Of a stretch of DNA of 64,000 bases, positions 12,065 to 22,227 are shown one piece after another; position 1 is the first letter of the stretch; each line of letters starts with the position of its first letter. A program made the translations under genes and the position numbers. The notes under the pieces are model-generated. The model did no database searches and had not been told where the DNA came from. It saw nothing but the letters and a program-made list of their open reading frames with translations. The stretch is from Phialocephala subalpina (Eukaryota > Ascomycota > Leotiomycetes > Helotiales > Mollisiaceae), in contig FJOG01000007.1 in the NCBI GenBank assembly GCA_900073065.1, forward strand, positions 917,453-981,452. Reading direction: 5' to 3'.

Positions 12065-12451
12065 TTAGGAAATGGGCAAATTACCTCAACCCAACAAGCC
12101 GTATCGCTAACGTCACAGCCCACAGCTTCTTCCATCGAACCCATTGTCTATAACAGCAGCAATGGTATCTCGGGGGGAGATATTGCAGCTATAGTAGGAG
12201 GTTGTATTCTTTGGGTTGTTTTAGTACTTGTCCTGTTTTGCATCACTCGGAGGAAAAAGTGGGGACCACGGGGACCACCAGGAGAGCCAGGAGTACCTAG
12301 CCGAGATGGAGCACCAGGAGCACCAGGAGCACCAGGAGCACCGGGGGCAGCGGGGGCAGCAGGAGCACCAGGAGAGCCAGAAGCACCTGGCCGAGATGGA
12401 GCAGCAGAGGCAAGAGCAGCAGGACACAGAGTGGTGATAATCTCTAGTTAA
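12065..12451 (+). pseudogene. 3' exon of a membrane protein with collagen-like tail
   Basis: Starting after a good acceptor (TTATCCAG, ending 12064), one frame of 128 codons runs to TAA at 12449. It encodes a Ser/Thr/Gln-rich stretch with possible N-glycosylation sites (YNSS), a single hydrophobic segment (IAAIVGGCILWVVLVLVLFC), the stop-transfer cluster RRKK, and then about 15 Gly-X-Y triplets of collagen type (GPRGPPGEPG, GAPGAPGAPG, GAAGAAGAPGEP). By the positive-inside rule the collagen-like part would be cytoplasmic. No start codon or 5' exon is visible; upstream is AT-rich. It is either the last exon of a damaged gene or a fragment. Overlapping frames exist but lack the membrane segment. 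Confidence 0.55.
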
Positions 12452-12559
12452 ATTCTTCGTTCTAGCGTGTTACGCTTTATTTTCTCTTAATGAATAATGT
12501 TTATTTATAGTAGTTATGCGTCCTTTGCCAAGTTGTACTTAAGGCAAATAATATTTGCA

Positions 12560-14560
12560 TTTAATATAATATATAAGTTACTAGTCGTTATTAGTGACCT
12601 ATTACTCGTTATTAATTCTGATCCACTTTCTATTACTCCCATATTCATAGCACTTAACCCCATAATATCCCTAATTCGGATAGCTTCGTTGTTACTAAGC
12701 CACTTAATGTTAACCTAATAGCGATCCGGAGCGTCGTCTATTGGGATGGTTAGATCGGTCGAGATCCTTGCTCTTATTCCCGGATGCGTTCTAAAAGTTC
12801 CTACGAAGACATAAAGATTATTAGCGATAAAGCATAATTTATGGTTTATATTTAGCTCTCGCCGAATTTCGATGCCCTAGGTAAGTTCTTTAAAGGCAGG
12901 TCTAAATCACCCTGACTTTTACTTGCTTAATCCTCCGCTATTACTTGTTGCCGAACTAATAGTTAACTCCCTTTTTATTGGCTTTTCTCCGCTAGAAGGG
13001 TTATTAATCTCTTTTGCCATATTATTTGAATTAAATTAATATTATATAAGTTTAACTTTAGGTAATAATTCGCTATCTTTGGGTATCGATAAATTCGATA
13101 ATATCTAGGATAAAGATTAAATAAACATGCTCTCGTTAGGATAAGATTAGCTTAGTTTGCGTTTAGATAGAAATATACCACTAATAAGGTATTCTATAGT
13201 AATATTAAAACTTCGAATAATCGCCATTTGGTGTTATAATTGCGTGCTCGAGAGTAATAAGCCTCTAATAACTAGTAGTCTCCACTGTTTATATAACCTC
13301 CCGTGTGTTCGCGCGATATAGAACTTTCCGTGAAGCCTAATAAAGAGATTACACAAGAAATAGGCGCTCTTGTTAGAGCATATAACCCTTGGGCGAATTT
13401 TCACTGGGTGTATCTCGTAGTAATAAATAATCTGGATTTCTGCGTGGATCTTATTTAAGCCTAAGACTCGCGGCACCCGTTGCTTGAACTCATATTATAT
13501 TAACGCTAGTAATATATTAACTTTCCGTTCGAGGGACGCGTATAACCGATTTATATCATGGGTACTAGAACCATTAATTCGTGCTAGCGTGGCTATTAAG
13601 CTTAGTACGTAATCGGGTATCTTTAATAGTTCGGTTATAAATACCGGCAATAAGATAGCCTTTATCTCTATCTTCTGGAAAACCTTTAGCTTTTGCGCCA
13701 CTAGAAACAAAAACTCGCAAGCTAACTTATACCGCTTAATCTTCTAAATGCCGATAAGCAGGCTCTCTCGTTCGCTCGGATCGAGCTACTTATTTGGCAG
13801 TACGTTAAGAATATTGCCGAGCTAAAGCTTTATTGCAAGCGTATAAGTACAATTAACTAGATTTGCAAGTAGAAGTTAGCTTGTGCCAATCTCTGATCCC
13901 TTCTCCTTAAGCTCCCGAAAGGTGGCTTGAAATCTTCCGGCTTTAGCCTCTATTACAATAATATCGATACCCGATAATATAAGTATAGCAATATAATCTA
14001 TGCTCAAATGAATTGCTTCTTTAAGCCTCGCACTTATTATAAGCTTATTTCGATTTCGAATTGATTTCCGAGCGTACTAAGATCAAAGTCGTAATAAGAG
14101 TTTACCGCGATTCAAAGAGATTATTTCTATGAACAAAAATCTTTTAGATGCCTCGCTGTCTTCTAATTTAACCAGAGTTAAGATATATTCTTTGAATATT
14201 CAATTGGGATTTACCTTGTAATAAAGCCTTCTCCAAAATACTCGAGATTCTCTAAAACCCTTCTTCTATAACACTAAGACTACCCTTATTTACTACTATC
14301 CTAACTATACACCCGCATGCATTTGTATACTCCTTAATGCAAATAGCTATGACTTTCTCCGGATTATCCGAGATAGCAAATAAAAAGGCCAAATTATCGA
14401 TAATATCACGCTCCCACTCGAAAGTAAAAGTTCTCCCTTTTTGATTATTACACTCGAGATTACCCACGGCCGGGTTTTGCGCTAGTACTTCCGGGACACG
14501 AGTTAACAAGGAAAAAAGAGTAATATTCTCTGCGATAACTAGATGCTATAAGCTATCCAT
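12560..14560 (-). pseudogene. OTT_1508-like deaminase superfamily gene, heavily decayed
   Basis: Read leftward from ATG at 14558-14560. Recognisable pieces appear in order across several frames: an N-terminal section containing LTRVPEVLAQNPAVGN and WERDIIDNLAFL (about 14509-14252), a middle section (13710-13495), and the deaminase core with HAEIQIIYYYE and the Cys-containing CSNKSAYFLCNLF followed by HGKFYIARTHGRLY (about 13440-13260). In fungal OTT_1508-type deaminases the HAE and paired Cys motifs bind the zinc. At least five stops and several frame changes interrupt it; stops at Gln positions fit C-to-T decay. It cannot make a protein. The biological role of the fungal family is not established. 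Confidence 0.7.
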
Positions 14561-15489
14561 GGTGATAATATCCTTTATGATAAACCATAGCGAGGCAGAT
14601 ATGGTGAAATAAAGAGATTCGAGGGAATACCGGATTAAGGTAACGCAAACAAACGGAGTAATTATAACATAGCTACGATATTTATACGTCGCGGATTATC
14701 GTCGAGTCCGAGATTAACTATGCGAGATTACCGTTAGCAAAAGAACAAGATTAAACATTTACAGAAGAAATAAACGGTTAAGAGCAATAAGATAATAAGT
14801 TAAACCCTTGGCTAAATAATCCGAGGAGTAATATAAGCGTTATAATCGAGGGGTAAGGGTGACATGTAACCGAGAGATAGTTTTCCTTGCCGCATTATTT
14901 AATTACCAAGGCCACGTTTGCTTTGAGGGACTTTTCTACAATTATATAATACTATAGGCGCTAGGCGCTGTCTCTCAATGTAAAACCATTAACCCCGCTT
15001 CCTTATAAGTTAAAACCTTAGGCAGCAAATTTTTCGTTATAACGTGGAATCACGTGTAAGCTTGCCCCTTCGTCACAATTATCACTAGCAAAGCCAATAG
15101 TCCGTTTGCTTTCGTTTTAATTTAATATCTTACCTTATCCTCATCTATATCCCAAACATTAACCCCACCACCCATTATACTCATTTTCGTTTCTCCTTTG
15201 TTTATATAATCCTAGCGGATCTGCGGCCGCAAAGACCCCCAGCTCATGGCCTATTCTCAACGCCTCTAATACTCGATCAAAGGCACCTCACTCTTTCCTC
15301 AGTCGAATCACCCTGAACGCACCTCAAATTTGATATACTCCTCTCATTTGCGCATTGCTATCTCTTTCTTCTGGAGGTATTTTGGTTATGCTAATAATAG
15401 CCTTATATAGGAAATCTTAAACACTAGATAATTAGCGACGTAAAAGCGCTTATTCTTCGTGGTCTGCATAAGACCTATTAATCCACAAA
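14561..15489. other. AT-rich stretch without a readable gene
   Basis: Moderately AT-rich, many stops in all frames, no recognisable domain. Presumed promoter of the deaminase relic and remains of other repeats. Confidence 0.4.
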
Positions 15490-16600
15490 TAGACATGGAC
15501 TATACACGGATGGATTTAGATAGAAAGAGTATATTTTGCCCTAAAGAGAAAGAATCTAACGGACCTAAGTGGACCGAAAAGCTACGACTGGAAAAAAAGG
15601 AAAGTTAAGTCAAACGTGAGCAGATATTCATATTGCCCTAACTAATAGTCTATATGGTAATTATTGACTATATTAGTATTAGCACACATAAAGGAAAGGG
15701 AACTTCACTATCCAAAGCATATTTACCGGCACTTCGTCGTTAAAGATCCGCGGAGCTTTTACCGCTACGGCACGCTGCCGGTTATATTCGAATCTAATTA
15801 CTATATCGATTAGCTACAAGAATGCTTTACTTCCCCTAAAGAGCAAAGTTAAAGTATATATCGTCTCGCACGGGTCCTTTAACGCCATATCCGGAAAAAT
15901 AAGTAAACTTATTACTTATTATTTGTTTCTTCGAGTAGCAATATATACTAGAGCATATACCACACGGGATAAAAGAGTAGAAAATTAAGCTTTACTCAAA
16001 TTGCGTGCATAGCGGTATTTAACGTGCAAGAGATATTAAACGGAGGGCAAACTATTCTCTGGTATCTTCCGGACTTAATAGAATACCTTGATCCCTAGAA
16101 GCGCTTTTTTTCCCACGATAATAGGAAATAGGCCCAAAACAACCAGGAATATATTACGTGGGCATTTCTACCTATAGATATATTAGTATACTAGTCGATA
16201 TGGGAGGAGCTAACTTCTCCTAATATTAGCTTTTTACGGGAGCACTACTTTTATTAGTATATATTAGCACTTTTCGAGTCTTATACCTCTCTAACCCCAA
16301 TAATAGTAGAAAAGTATATTGAAAAAATCGTTAAGTTCGCAGAGTAATGCGGGGGAGGCGCCAATAATAATAACCGGATCTTCGAGCTAGCCGTCGCAGC
16401 GTTTGAATCAGGTAGCTGGGGCCGTTAGAGCTAGGGTTATTCGATAATACCACATTTGGATTCTTCGATTGCTCGATGTCTTCTAAGGCAGTCTCTTGGC
16501 TTAGAAAGGGGAGTCCCCACTAAAAAGCATGCCAAAGTAATCGAATTAGAGTTATCTAAACTTAGTATTATTAATTAATTAGCCCTAACCGCATAAATAC
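15490..16600 (+). pseudogene. decayed gene of unknown function
   Basis: From about 16021 a single plus frame reads like protein for about 190 codons, with phrases such as VQEILNGGQTILWYLPDL, NNQEYITWAFLPID and EELTSPNISFLREHYFY, but it is broken by about nine TAG/TAA codons. Several sit where Trp or Gln is expected, the pattern RIP gives. A possible earlier exon begins at ATG 15495 (MDYTRMDLDRKSIF). I do not recognise the family. It is certainly non-functional as it stands. Confidence 0.5.
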
Positions 16601-17271
16601 GGGAAATACTAATATTTACATAATAAAACAATAAGATTCTTAGGGAATAAACTAAACGGAGATTCTAAACAAATACCGGACCTAAGTAGCAAAGCTAGCT
16701 AACGGAAAACACGTGTTTCAGATAAAAATATAAAGTTAAATATCAAATGTGTAATTTTTCCTATTATTCCTAAAGCTAAATATCGCCGCAAGCTAATTAC
16801 GCTTTACTACTTAATTATAAACAAAATATGAGATTAAGCATTTTCTTCTCCGGAACTATTCTCTTGTCGTGTAATACTTCCATTCCCATTTAAATCCTTC
16901 TCTTGACTCTCTATTTTTGACAAATCTAGCTAAGACTTCTTTGAAGTTAAAATATGGGCCAAAAATAAAACTTTGAGTGTTCAGACCCTGACGCCAATTT
17001 TGCCTATTACTATGCGTGAGAGTAACATTAACTGTTCGTACAAGTGACCTGGATAAAAATACCACTTGTCTAGAATTGGTTAGCTTAAGTTGAGAACCCC
17101 TGTTCGTGGCGAGGCAAATATTCTAGCGGTTGCTTACGAAGGGGAAGCCAATTTCGCTAGCGACTATAGGATAAGAAATACGAGATGTGAGAGGTTAAAG
17201 AAGTGTTGCCTCCCCGGTCAGCTCCCCAGATTCCAAGTGCACAGGACGCAAGTGGCTGGGTGTCACACAGC
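16601..17271. other. transition from AT-rich to normal DNA, no gene seen
   Basis: AT-rich up to about 17060, then normal composition up to the right inverted repeat. The short frames on both strands are not convincing. Confidence 0.4.
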
Positions 17272-17430
17272 AACCTTTAATAGGGGTTGCCCAGGCCAGG
17301 TACTTCGGAGTACAAGTGATGACAAAGGAGCTATGACGCCAGCACCAGCCAGCGCCAAAAACGGATGAGGTGGTCTGTGCTCACAATTTTTTTAGGCGAA
17401 AAGGGACGAAGCCGATTTTGCAAGCGACTG
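17272..17430 (+). repeat. right inverted-repeat copy
   Basis: Partner of 6145-6288 in opposite orientation. It begins AACCTTTAAT, contains a short palindrome around GTACTTCGGAGTAC, and ends CAAGCGACTG followed by TA. Confidence 0.8.
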
Positions 17431-17476
17431 TATCTTTTGTTTCTCAATTTTTACACACAGCCAAAACTCTGTCGCA

Positions 17477-17545
17477 CGACTCACTACAAACGACTCACTA
17501 CAAACGACTCGCTACAAACGACTCGCTACAAACGACTCGCTACGA
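17477..17545 (+). repeat. 14-bp minisatellite, about five copies
   Basis: Tandem copies of CGACTCACTACAAA, the later ones with G in place of A (CGACTCGCTACAAA), just outside the right inverted repeat and about 40 bases before the next gene's start. Confidence 0.9.
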
Positions 17546-17583
17546 TCCAATATACTCTAGTAAACGATTGATTTTCATTAGCA

Positions 17584-18222
17584 ATGGACTCCCTCCGCTC
17601 CCTCATCCTCCAAAACCGCTCAATCCTGGAGCCAGCATTCCGTACCACCGCCAGTCTAGTGGGATGCGGAATGCTGTTCGCAACATCCTATGCCCTAATC
17701 TCCCCCGCTGGCTTCGCAGACAAAGGATTCAAGCTGCCATTACCTCCTTTCTCCCCTCCTCCAAAATCCACCAAATCTTCGTCCCCGCATCCAGCAGACC
17801 CTAAAGCATGGCTCGTCCCCTTCGCGGGTAGGGAAGCTGCTATAGGAAGTATTATTCTGACTTTATTGTATTTTGGAGAATTGAAGGCATTGAGTTTGTG
17901 TTTTGGACCGATGGTGAGTCATTACAGGAGATATCTCTTTATGTTTAGTATCTTTTACAGCATGTCTTGAGAATTCTCGTGAATGACTCTTCTATGAGCA
18001 ATCGCTGACATATCTCAGATGTTGGCGGCAGTGGCGGATACGGCTTCAGTGGTGCTTTATGGGCAGCCGGGTGAGTGGATGGCGCATGGAATCCCGACCT
18101 TGCTTTTGAGTGTGAGTGATTTGTTTATTTGTCCTGCTTTATATTAAAGTTTTGGGAGGAGTTAGTGCTGATATCCACAGTGGGTGGCGCCAGTCGGGTT
18201 GGTTCTTTATGCTGGGCTTTGA
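17584..18222 (+). CDS. small multi-pass membrane protein, DUF4267-like
   Basis: Three exons: 17584-17913, 18019-18111, 18181-18222. All junctions are in phase and give 154 residues. An N-terminal hydrophobic segment (LVGCGMLFATSYALIS) is followed by a Pro-rich loop, a second membrane segment (AAIGSIILTLLYF), a third around MLAAVADTASVVLYG, and a short C-terminal one (WVAPVGLVLYAGL). This layout and length match fungal DUF4267 membrane proteins of unknown function. It is the first intact gene to the right of the island. Confidence 0.6.
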
Positions 18223-18419
18223 GTTCGCTGAAAAGTCTTGTTGCACAGAAGATGAATATCAAAGAATATGCGGTTCATTCACACGTTTCCTTCTTCTTTC
18301 TCCAGTTCTTGTCTTTGCATATATAACTTCTTGAACTCCAACATCCCTTTTCTTGAAACCTCGCTTCCTCGATCCCCAGAACTTCTCTCTCATCTACTTA
18401 TTTCGTCTCTAACTTGACT

Positions 18420-19420
18420 TCAAAGACAACTCCCCACCACACCACTCGTCTCATTCCTCACCCACCCCCTCAACGGCCCCTCCCCACAAAGCACAGCCTT
18501 CACAAAAGCCTTACTAACAACATCCGCCTCCTCCGCATTAGTATGCACATGATGCTTCGGATAAACCCCATCCACCTTCTCCTTCCCCAGCTTTTGAAAA
18601 GCATCCGCAACATAAGCTCCATGATCTACAAACATCACATCCTTACTCCCCGTTTCCTGAACTGCTAATTTCGCTCCTGTTACAAATCTTGACGGAGAGT
18701 AGGTGAAGGTGCTTGACTCCCAAGGGTTGTCGGGAGTTTGGGACGAGATTATGACGGAGGCGCCGGGTGATGTGAAGAGAGAAGCGGTGGAGGAGAGGTT
18801 GGCTTCGAATGTTTTTATTATGGTATTGTTGCCGACTATAACGAGTTAGTATATCGCTTTCACATAGGTGAGTCGTATGAGCTTAATCTTCTCGGTAGGT
18901 TTGAATATAGGATATCCAAGGAGAAGAAACAAAGAAAGGGGTTGGTTACTGTTGCAAGTGGTTGTTAATCCGGTACCGGAACAATCAGAACGGCCGTTGT
19001 CGTTGGTGCGGGGGGAATCGCCGTCGTTGTGTCCGAATTCTATGATTATTATGTCGCCTGGCAAAATAGATTTCGCCATTGAAGAGAATCGGTTTTCGAC
19101 TGTGAAGGAGCGAGCAGAACGGCCCCCGATAGCGTTGTTTGTTACGGGGATGGACAGCGAATAGCCAAGATATTGGCCCCAGCCTAGGTTAGAGAGTCAG
19201 TTCATGGGAGACGATATGGGGCGGAGAGAGAGCAGGGAGATATCGAAGTGGAAAGACGTGCCTGAGATTATGGAAGTGGATGCGTGTTGCACATTGTGGA
19301 GTCGCCGGCGAGGTAGACTCTTGGTGTTGCGCGCTTGATGAGGGAGTTAGGTATGGCAATTAGCGTTGCTGTACTAACGGCAAGCATTGTTGCCAAGTTC
19401 ATGCCTGAGATGGACTTCAT
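18420..19420 (-). pseudogene. rhamnogalacturonan acetylesterase-like SGNH hydrolase (CE12), frameshifted
   Basis: Family enzymes remove acetyl groups from the rhamnogalacturonan I backbone of pectin. ATG at 19420 opens a signal peptide (LATMLAVSTATLIAIPNS), then the SGNH block I motif VYLAGDSTM with the catalytic Ser. Directly afterwards the frame is lost: the expected continuation HASTSIISG lies in another frame, consistent with a one-base indel. After a possible GC-AG intron the next exon has [20 protein letters not shown] and [10 protein letters not shown] (block III). The last exon runs from about 18836 to TGA at 18420, with VIISSQTPDNPW. The C-terminal catalytic motif, usually DHxH, reads KHHVH, so the Asp is replaced. 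A sequencing error could explain the indel but not both changes. Confidence 0.7.
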
Positions 19421-20320
19421 GGTGAGATGTAGAATATTTGGAGCAGGATATTTGGGATCTGCAGAGCGGCGGAAATGTCTGTCTGCGTGGGTTCCTCCTA
19501 CTCTACAAAGGGCTTCTTGGGTCTTTCATATGAATATGTATTTAGATACTGGGTACATGGTTAAAGAAGTTCCACGATCTTATCGAGAGTACCTTCAGTA
19601 CGAGGTGTCGTCGAATTTAACGACAGCTTGCGAGGTAGCAATACTGGACTCCGGCCCGAGAGGCTGAAATCACAATGCAACCTTCAGCCTCCTCCAAAGT
19701 TCCAATATGCCTACTAATATATCGCAAACAATCAAAGTGAGGTATCGCACTTTCTGCCAAATTCCGGCAATACATGCAGTCGTTGCAGCAATATATGGTT
19801 CTCGATTACAGACTTTCCCCCAGAACCGTGGCGGGGAAAGCGGGGAAGTTATAATAATATCCTTCTCCCTCAACTACCTCACCTTTCAGCTACTTTCCCT
19901 GTCGTGTTCCTGTCTCACAATCATGTATTCCTCAAGGAACTTTCAATGAATGTTCTCTACAAAGGAGAGGTGTGGAGTACGATACATCCATCTGTCACGT
20001 GCCTGGTAAGGACTCAGATACCACTCATGCTTACCTTTTCCTCGAAAAGACAGGTGGCACTCGAACAGGCAACAGTTCCTTCGCCAAGGCCTCGCCTGAC
20101 AATACTCATTTACCATCACCAACCCTTTTTCATCTTTACTCGTACTCTCTCATTTCACTTTATATGCGCTTTTTCGCTTTTATTCGCTTCAATAGAAAAG
20201 TCGAGTGTGAAATTCACCCTCAAAGCATATCTACCAAGTCTGAACAATCTTGAGGCTTGACCGAAGTTAGCTTCAAATTTATCGAAACTTCCCTCATCAC
20301 TTCAACACGACTCGACAAAG
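19421..20320. other. intergenic, no gene supported
   Basis: About 900 bases between divergent genes. Several short frames but no recognisable protein; presumed promoter region, with pyrimidine-rich stretches before 20321. Confidence 0.4.
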
Positions 20321-21115
20321 ATGCGAAATTTCAAGCTACACTTTTGTCTACTCGTCCTCTTGCAGTTCACCACACTAATTTCAGCAATATGCCAACGACA
20401 GAACCACAAACCCGAACGCTGGGAGAACCCCTGCGACCTCCTTTGTCACGAAATGAAATTTCAAGCAGAGCGCAACCACTACGAGCGCGTCCTGCGAGAG
20501 GAAGGTCAATGGACCGACTCCGTTGACTTCGACATACCGCCACCTGATGTCCGAATAGATCCCACAGAAAGCCAGTCCACTAACAGCGTCTGTTGTTGGC
20601 CCAGTACCGGAGGCCTCATCGTCGCATCCAGGGTACATCCTGTGGAATTGGAGTACATTGGCATTGATCGTTTTCACGTCAATGAGTTTTCATCGAATCA
20701 GACGGAAGAGGATGAGTTTTGTATGAAATTGAGAAGGATTGGTGGGAAGTGGTGGGAGGACTTCTTTGATCATGATTGGGCGACGGGATATAAGATGAGG
20801 ACGCTGTCTGTTCAGGAAAAGGAGGTATTGTTCTTAGGTTGGCCAGATGATGGTGGAGTTTGGATCTTGAGATTTGAGAATCCCGCGAAGGTGAGAGATA
20901 GAGGGTGGCATATTGGCATCATCAACAATGCTCTTACGATGGAGGAGCGTTGTAAAGCAATTGAGATCGCTGGAGGATTGTATTTCAAGAAGCCAGAGGA
21001 TTGTGAATATGTCAGACCACTGTTAGAAGGCTTCGGGGGCCACGAGCCAAGAGGCAGAAAGGAAGAGGATGAGGGATGGAGAGATCTTGGTACTTTCGAG
21101 GAATGGGATTATTGA
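20321..21115 (+). CDS. secreted protein of unknown function
   Basis: A single uninterrupted frame of 264 residues. The first 23 residues (MRNFKLHFCLLVLLQFTTLISA) are a good signal peptide; no further membrane segment or GPI signal is visible. The mature protein is hydrophilic and acidic, with scattered cysteines (including CDLLCHEM and VCCWP) that could form disulphides, and an acidic, Gly-rich C terminus ending TFEEWDY. I do not recognise a domain. Secretion, cysteines and a pectin-enzyme neighbour make an apoplastic or effector-like role possible, but that is speculation. Confidence 0.65.
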   Translation: MRNFKLHFCLLVLLQFTTLISAICQRQNHKPERWENPCDLLCHEMKFQAERNHYERVLREEGQWTDSVDFDIPPPDVRIDPTESQSTNSVCCWPSTGGLIVASRVHPVELEYIGIDRFHVNEFSSNQTEEDEFCMKLRRIGGKWWEDFFDHDWATGYKMRTLSVQEKEVLFLGWPDDGGVWILRFENPAKVRDRGWHIGIINNALTMEERCKAIEIAGGLYFKKPEDCEYVRPLLEGFGGHEPRGRKEEDEGWRDLGTFEEWDY

Positions 21116-22227
21116 CTTGTTGCATAACAGGTGTCTAACAATGATCTTTCCACCCAGTGTTATCTTAATTCATCCAACTCACTCGAACGTTGACTCAGTC
21201 GGAGTACTTGCAACTTCCGCCAATGCGGGGCAACTCTGTTGAAAGTCTGTAGAAGACCCAGACATCGGATCTTCATAGAACATCAATTAAGCTTTAAGCC
21301 CTGAATTCAGGGACCAGAATGTGTGAAAGTACAATGGATCCTAGGAACAGCTTGTTTTCAACAGGGTAAAACAAGAATTGAAGATATCAACACGTGACTA
21401 GCTTCCTCGTCTTCTGTAGATTGTTCAAGCGCGGTGATGAGGATTCGTACTCAAGAGTCATGCACCAGACACGCTTTGAGATTGATAATTGGTTCTCGAG
21501 ATGCATCTTGGCAAAGGGAGGAATGGCAATGCTTCGAGACTGGGATGCGGAACTCTGAAAGCTCGACCATACTAGAATATCAATCGCTGGAGTCGAACAC
21601 CTTATGTTTCGGGCCATTTCTGACCAATTTTGGACCGTGAAAAAGCATCTGAACGATATAATAATCAGTCCTGTAAGCCTTTGACAGTAATTGAGAGTAA
21701 TTGCTGCATAGACGGACGTCTACATTAAACCTGCTGTTGAGATGACGCGCATTGCCCCTTTGACAAGTTTGTTTCTCTCTGTTGTGCTCTTCTAGGGTAG
21801 CACGCTCAACCAAGCAACAACAACGAACTACGACTAGCTATATAGCAGTATCACAATGATCTTGCTCTTAAATACAATGTAGAAGCCAAAATAAAAGGTT
21901 ACAGTACGGCAAGGCTATCAATTGTTCCGATTCTTCCTCGATTATGCTAGCTACCGCCTTGACGCCGAATCACATGAAGCGATTTGTGCGAAGATCTGTA
22001 CCAGCACACACAGAATCAAATTCTGCGAACTTGGTTGGCAATTATCCAGGAACTCCATCATAAACTTGCAGTTCTTCCCACTTCCGAACTTTGCAGCTCA
22101 TCACAGTGCGTGCAAATTGGTAGGAGCTATATAGGTTAACAAAAGGGAAAAGGCAATTGCTCCTGTGAGGAATACGTCTTGCAAGTAGAACGTTGGAAAA
22201 GATATACTGATCATCGCAACAGTCAAG
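21116..22227. other. intergenic, no gene supported
   Basis: About 1.1 kb with short overlapping frames on both strands, none with recognisable features. Confidence 0.4.

Larger units (their letters stand above)
6143..17432. mobile_element. putative 11.3-kb element or insertion island bounded by inverted repeats
   Basis: Two imperfect copies of one sequence face each other at 6145-6288 and 17272-17430. Both outer ends read CAGTCGCTTGCAAAATCGGC inward and both abut a TA dinucleotide (6143-6144 and 17431-17432), the target duplication expected of Tc1/mariner/pogo-type transposition. Between them are a NACHT-WD40 gene, a 5' transposase fragment of Tc1/mariner type, a collagen-like gene end, a deaminase pseudogene and another dead gene, mostly in strongly AT-rich DNA. 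Outside are apparently ordinary genes (fucosidase, DUF4267-like protein). It could be one large cargo-carrying element, a nest of several elements, or two independent copies of a short dispersed repeat that happen to face each other. The sequence alone does not decide. Confidence 0.45.

Noticed and set aside
12228..12437. Plus frame of 69 residues rich in His/Glu/Gln over the collagen-like region
   Set aside because: The shifted frame has no membrane segment. The frame with TM, RRKK and Gly-X-Y triplets is far more coherent.
17477..17545. Short regular repeats considered as a CRISPR array
   Set aside because: Head-to-tail 14-bp units without spacers in a eukaryotic genome; a minisatellite.
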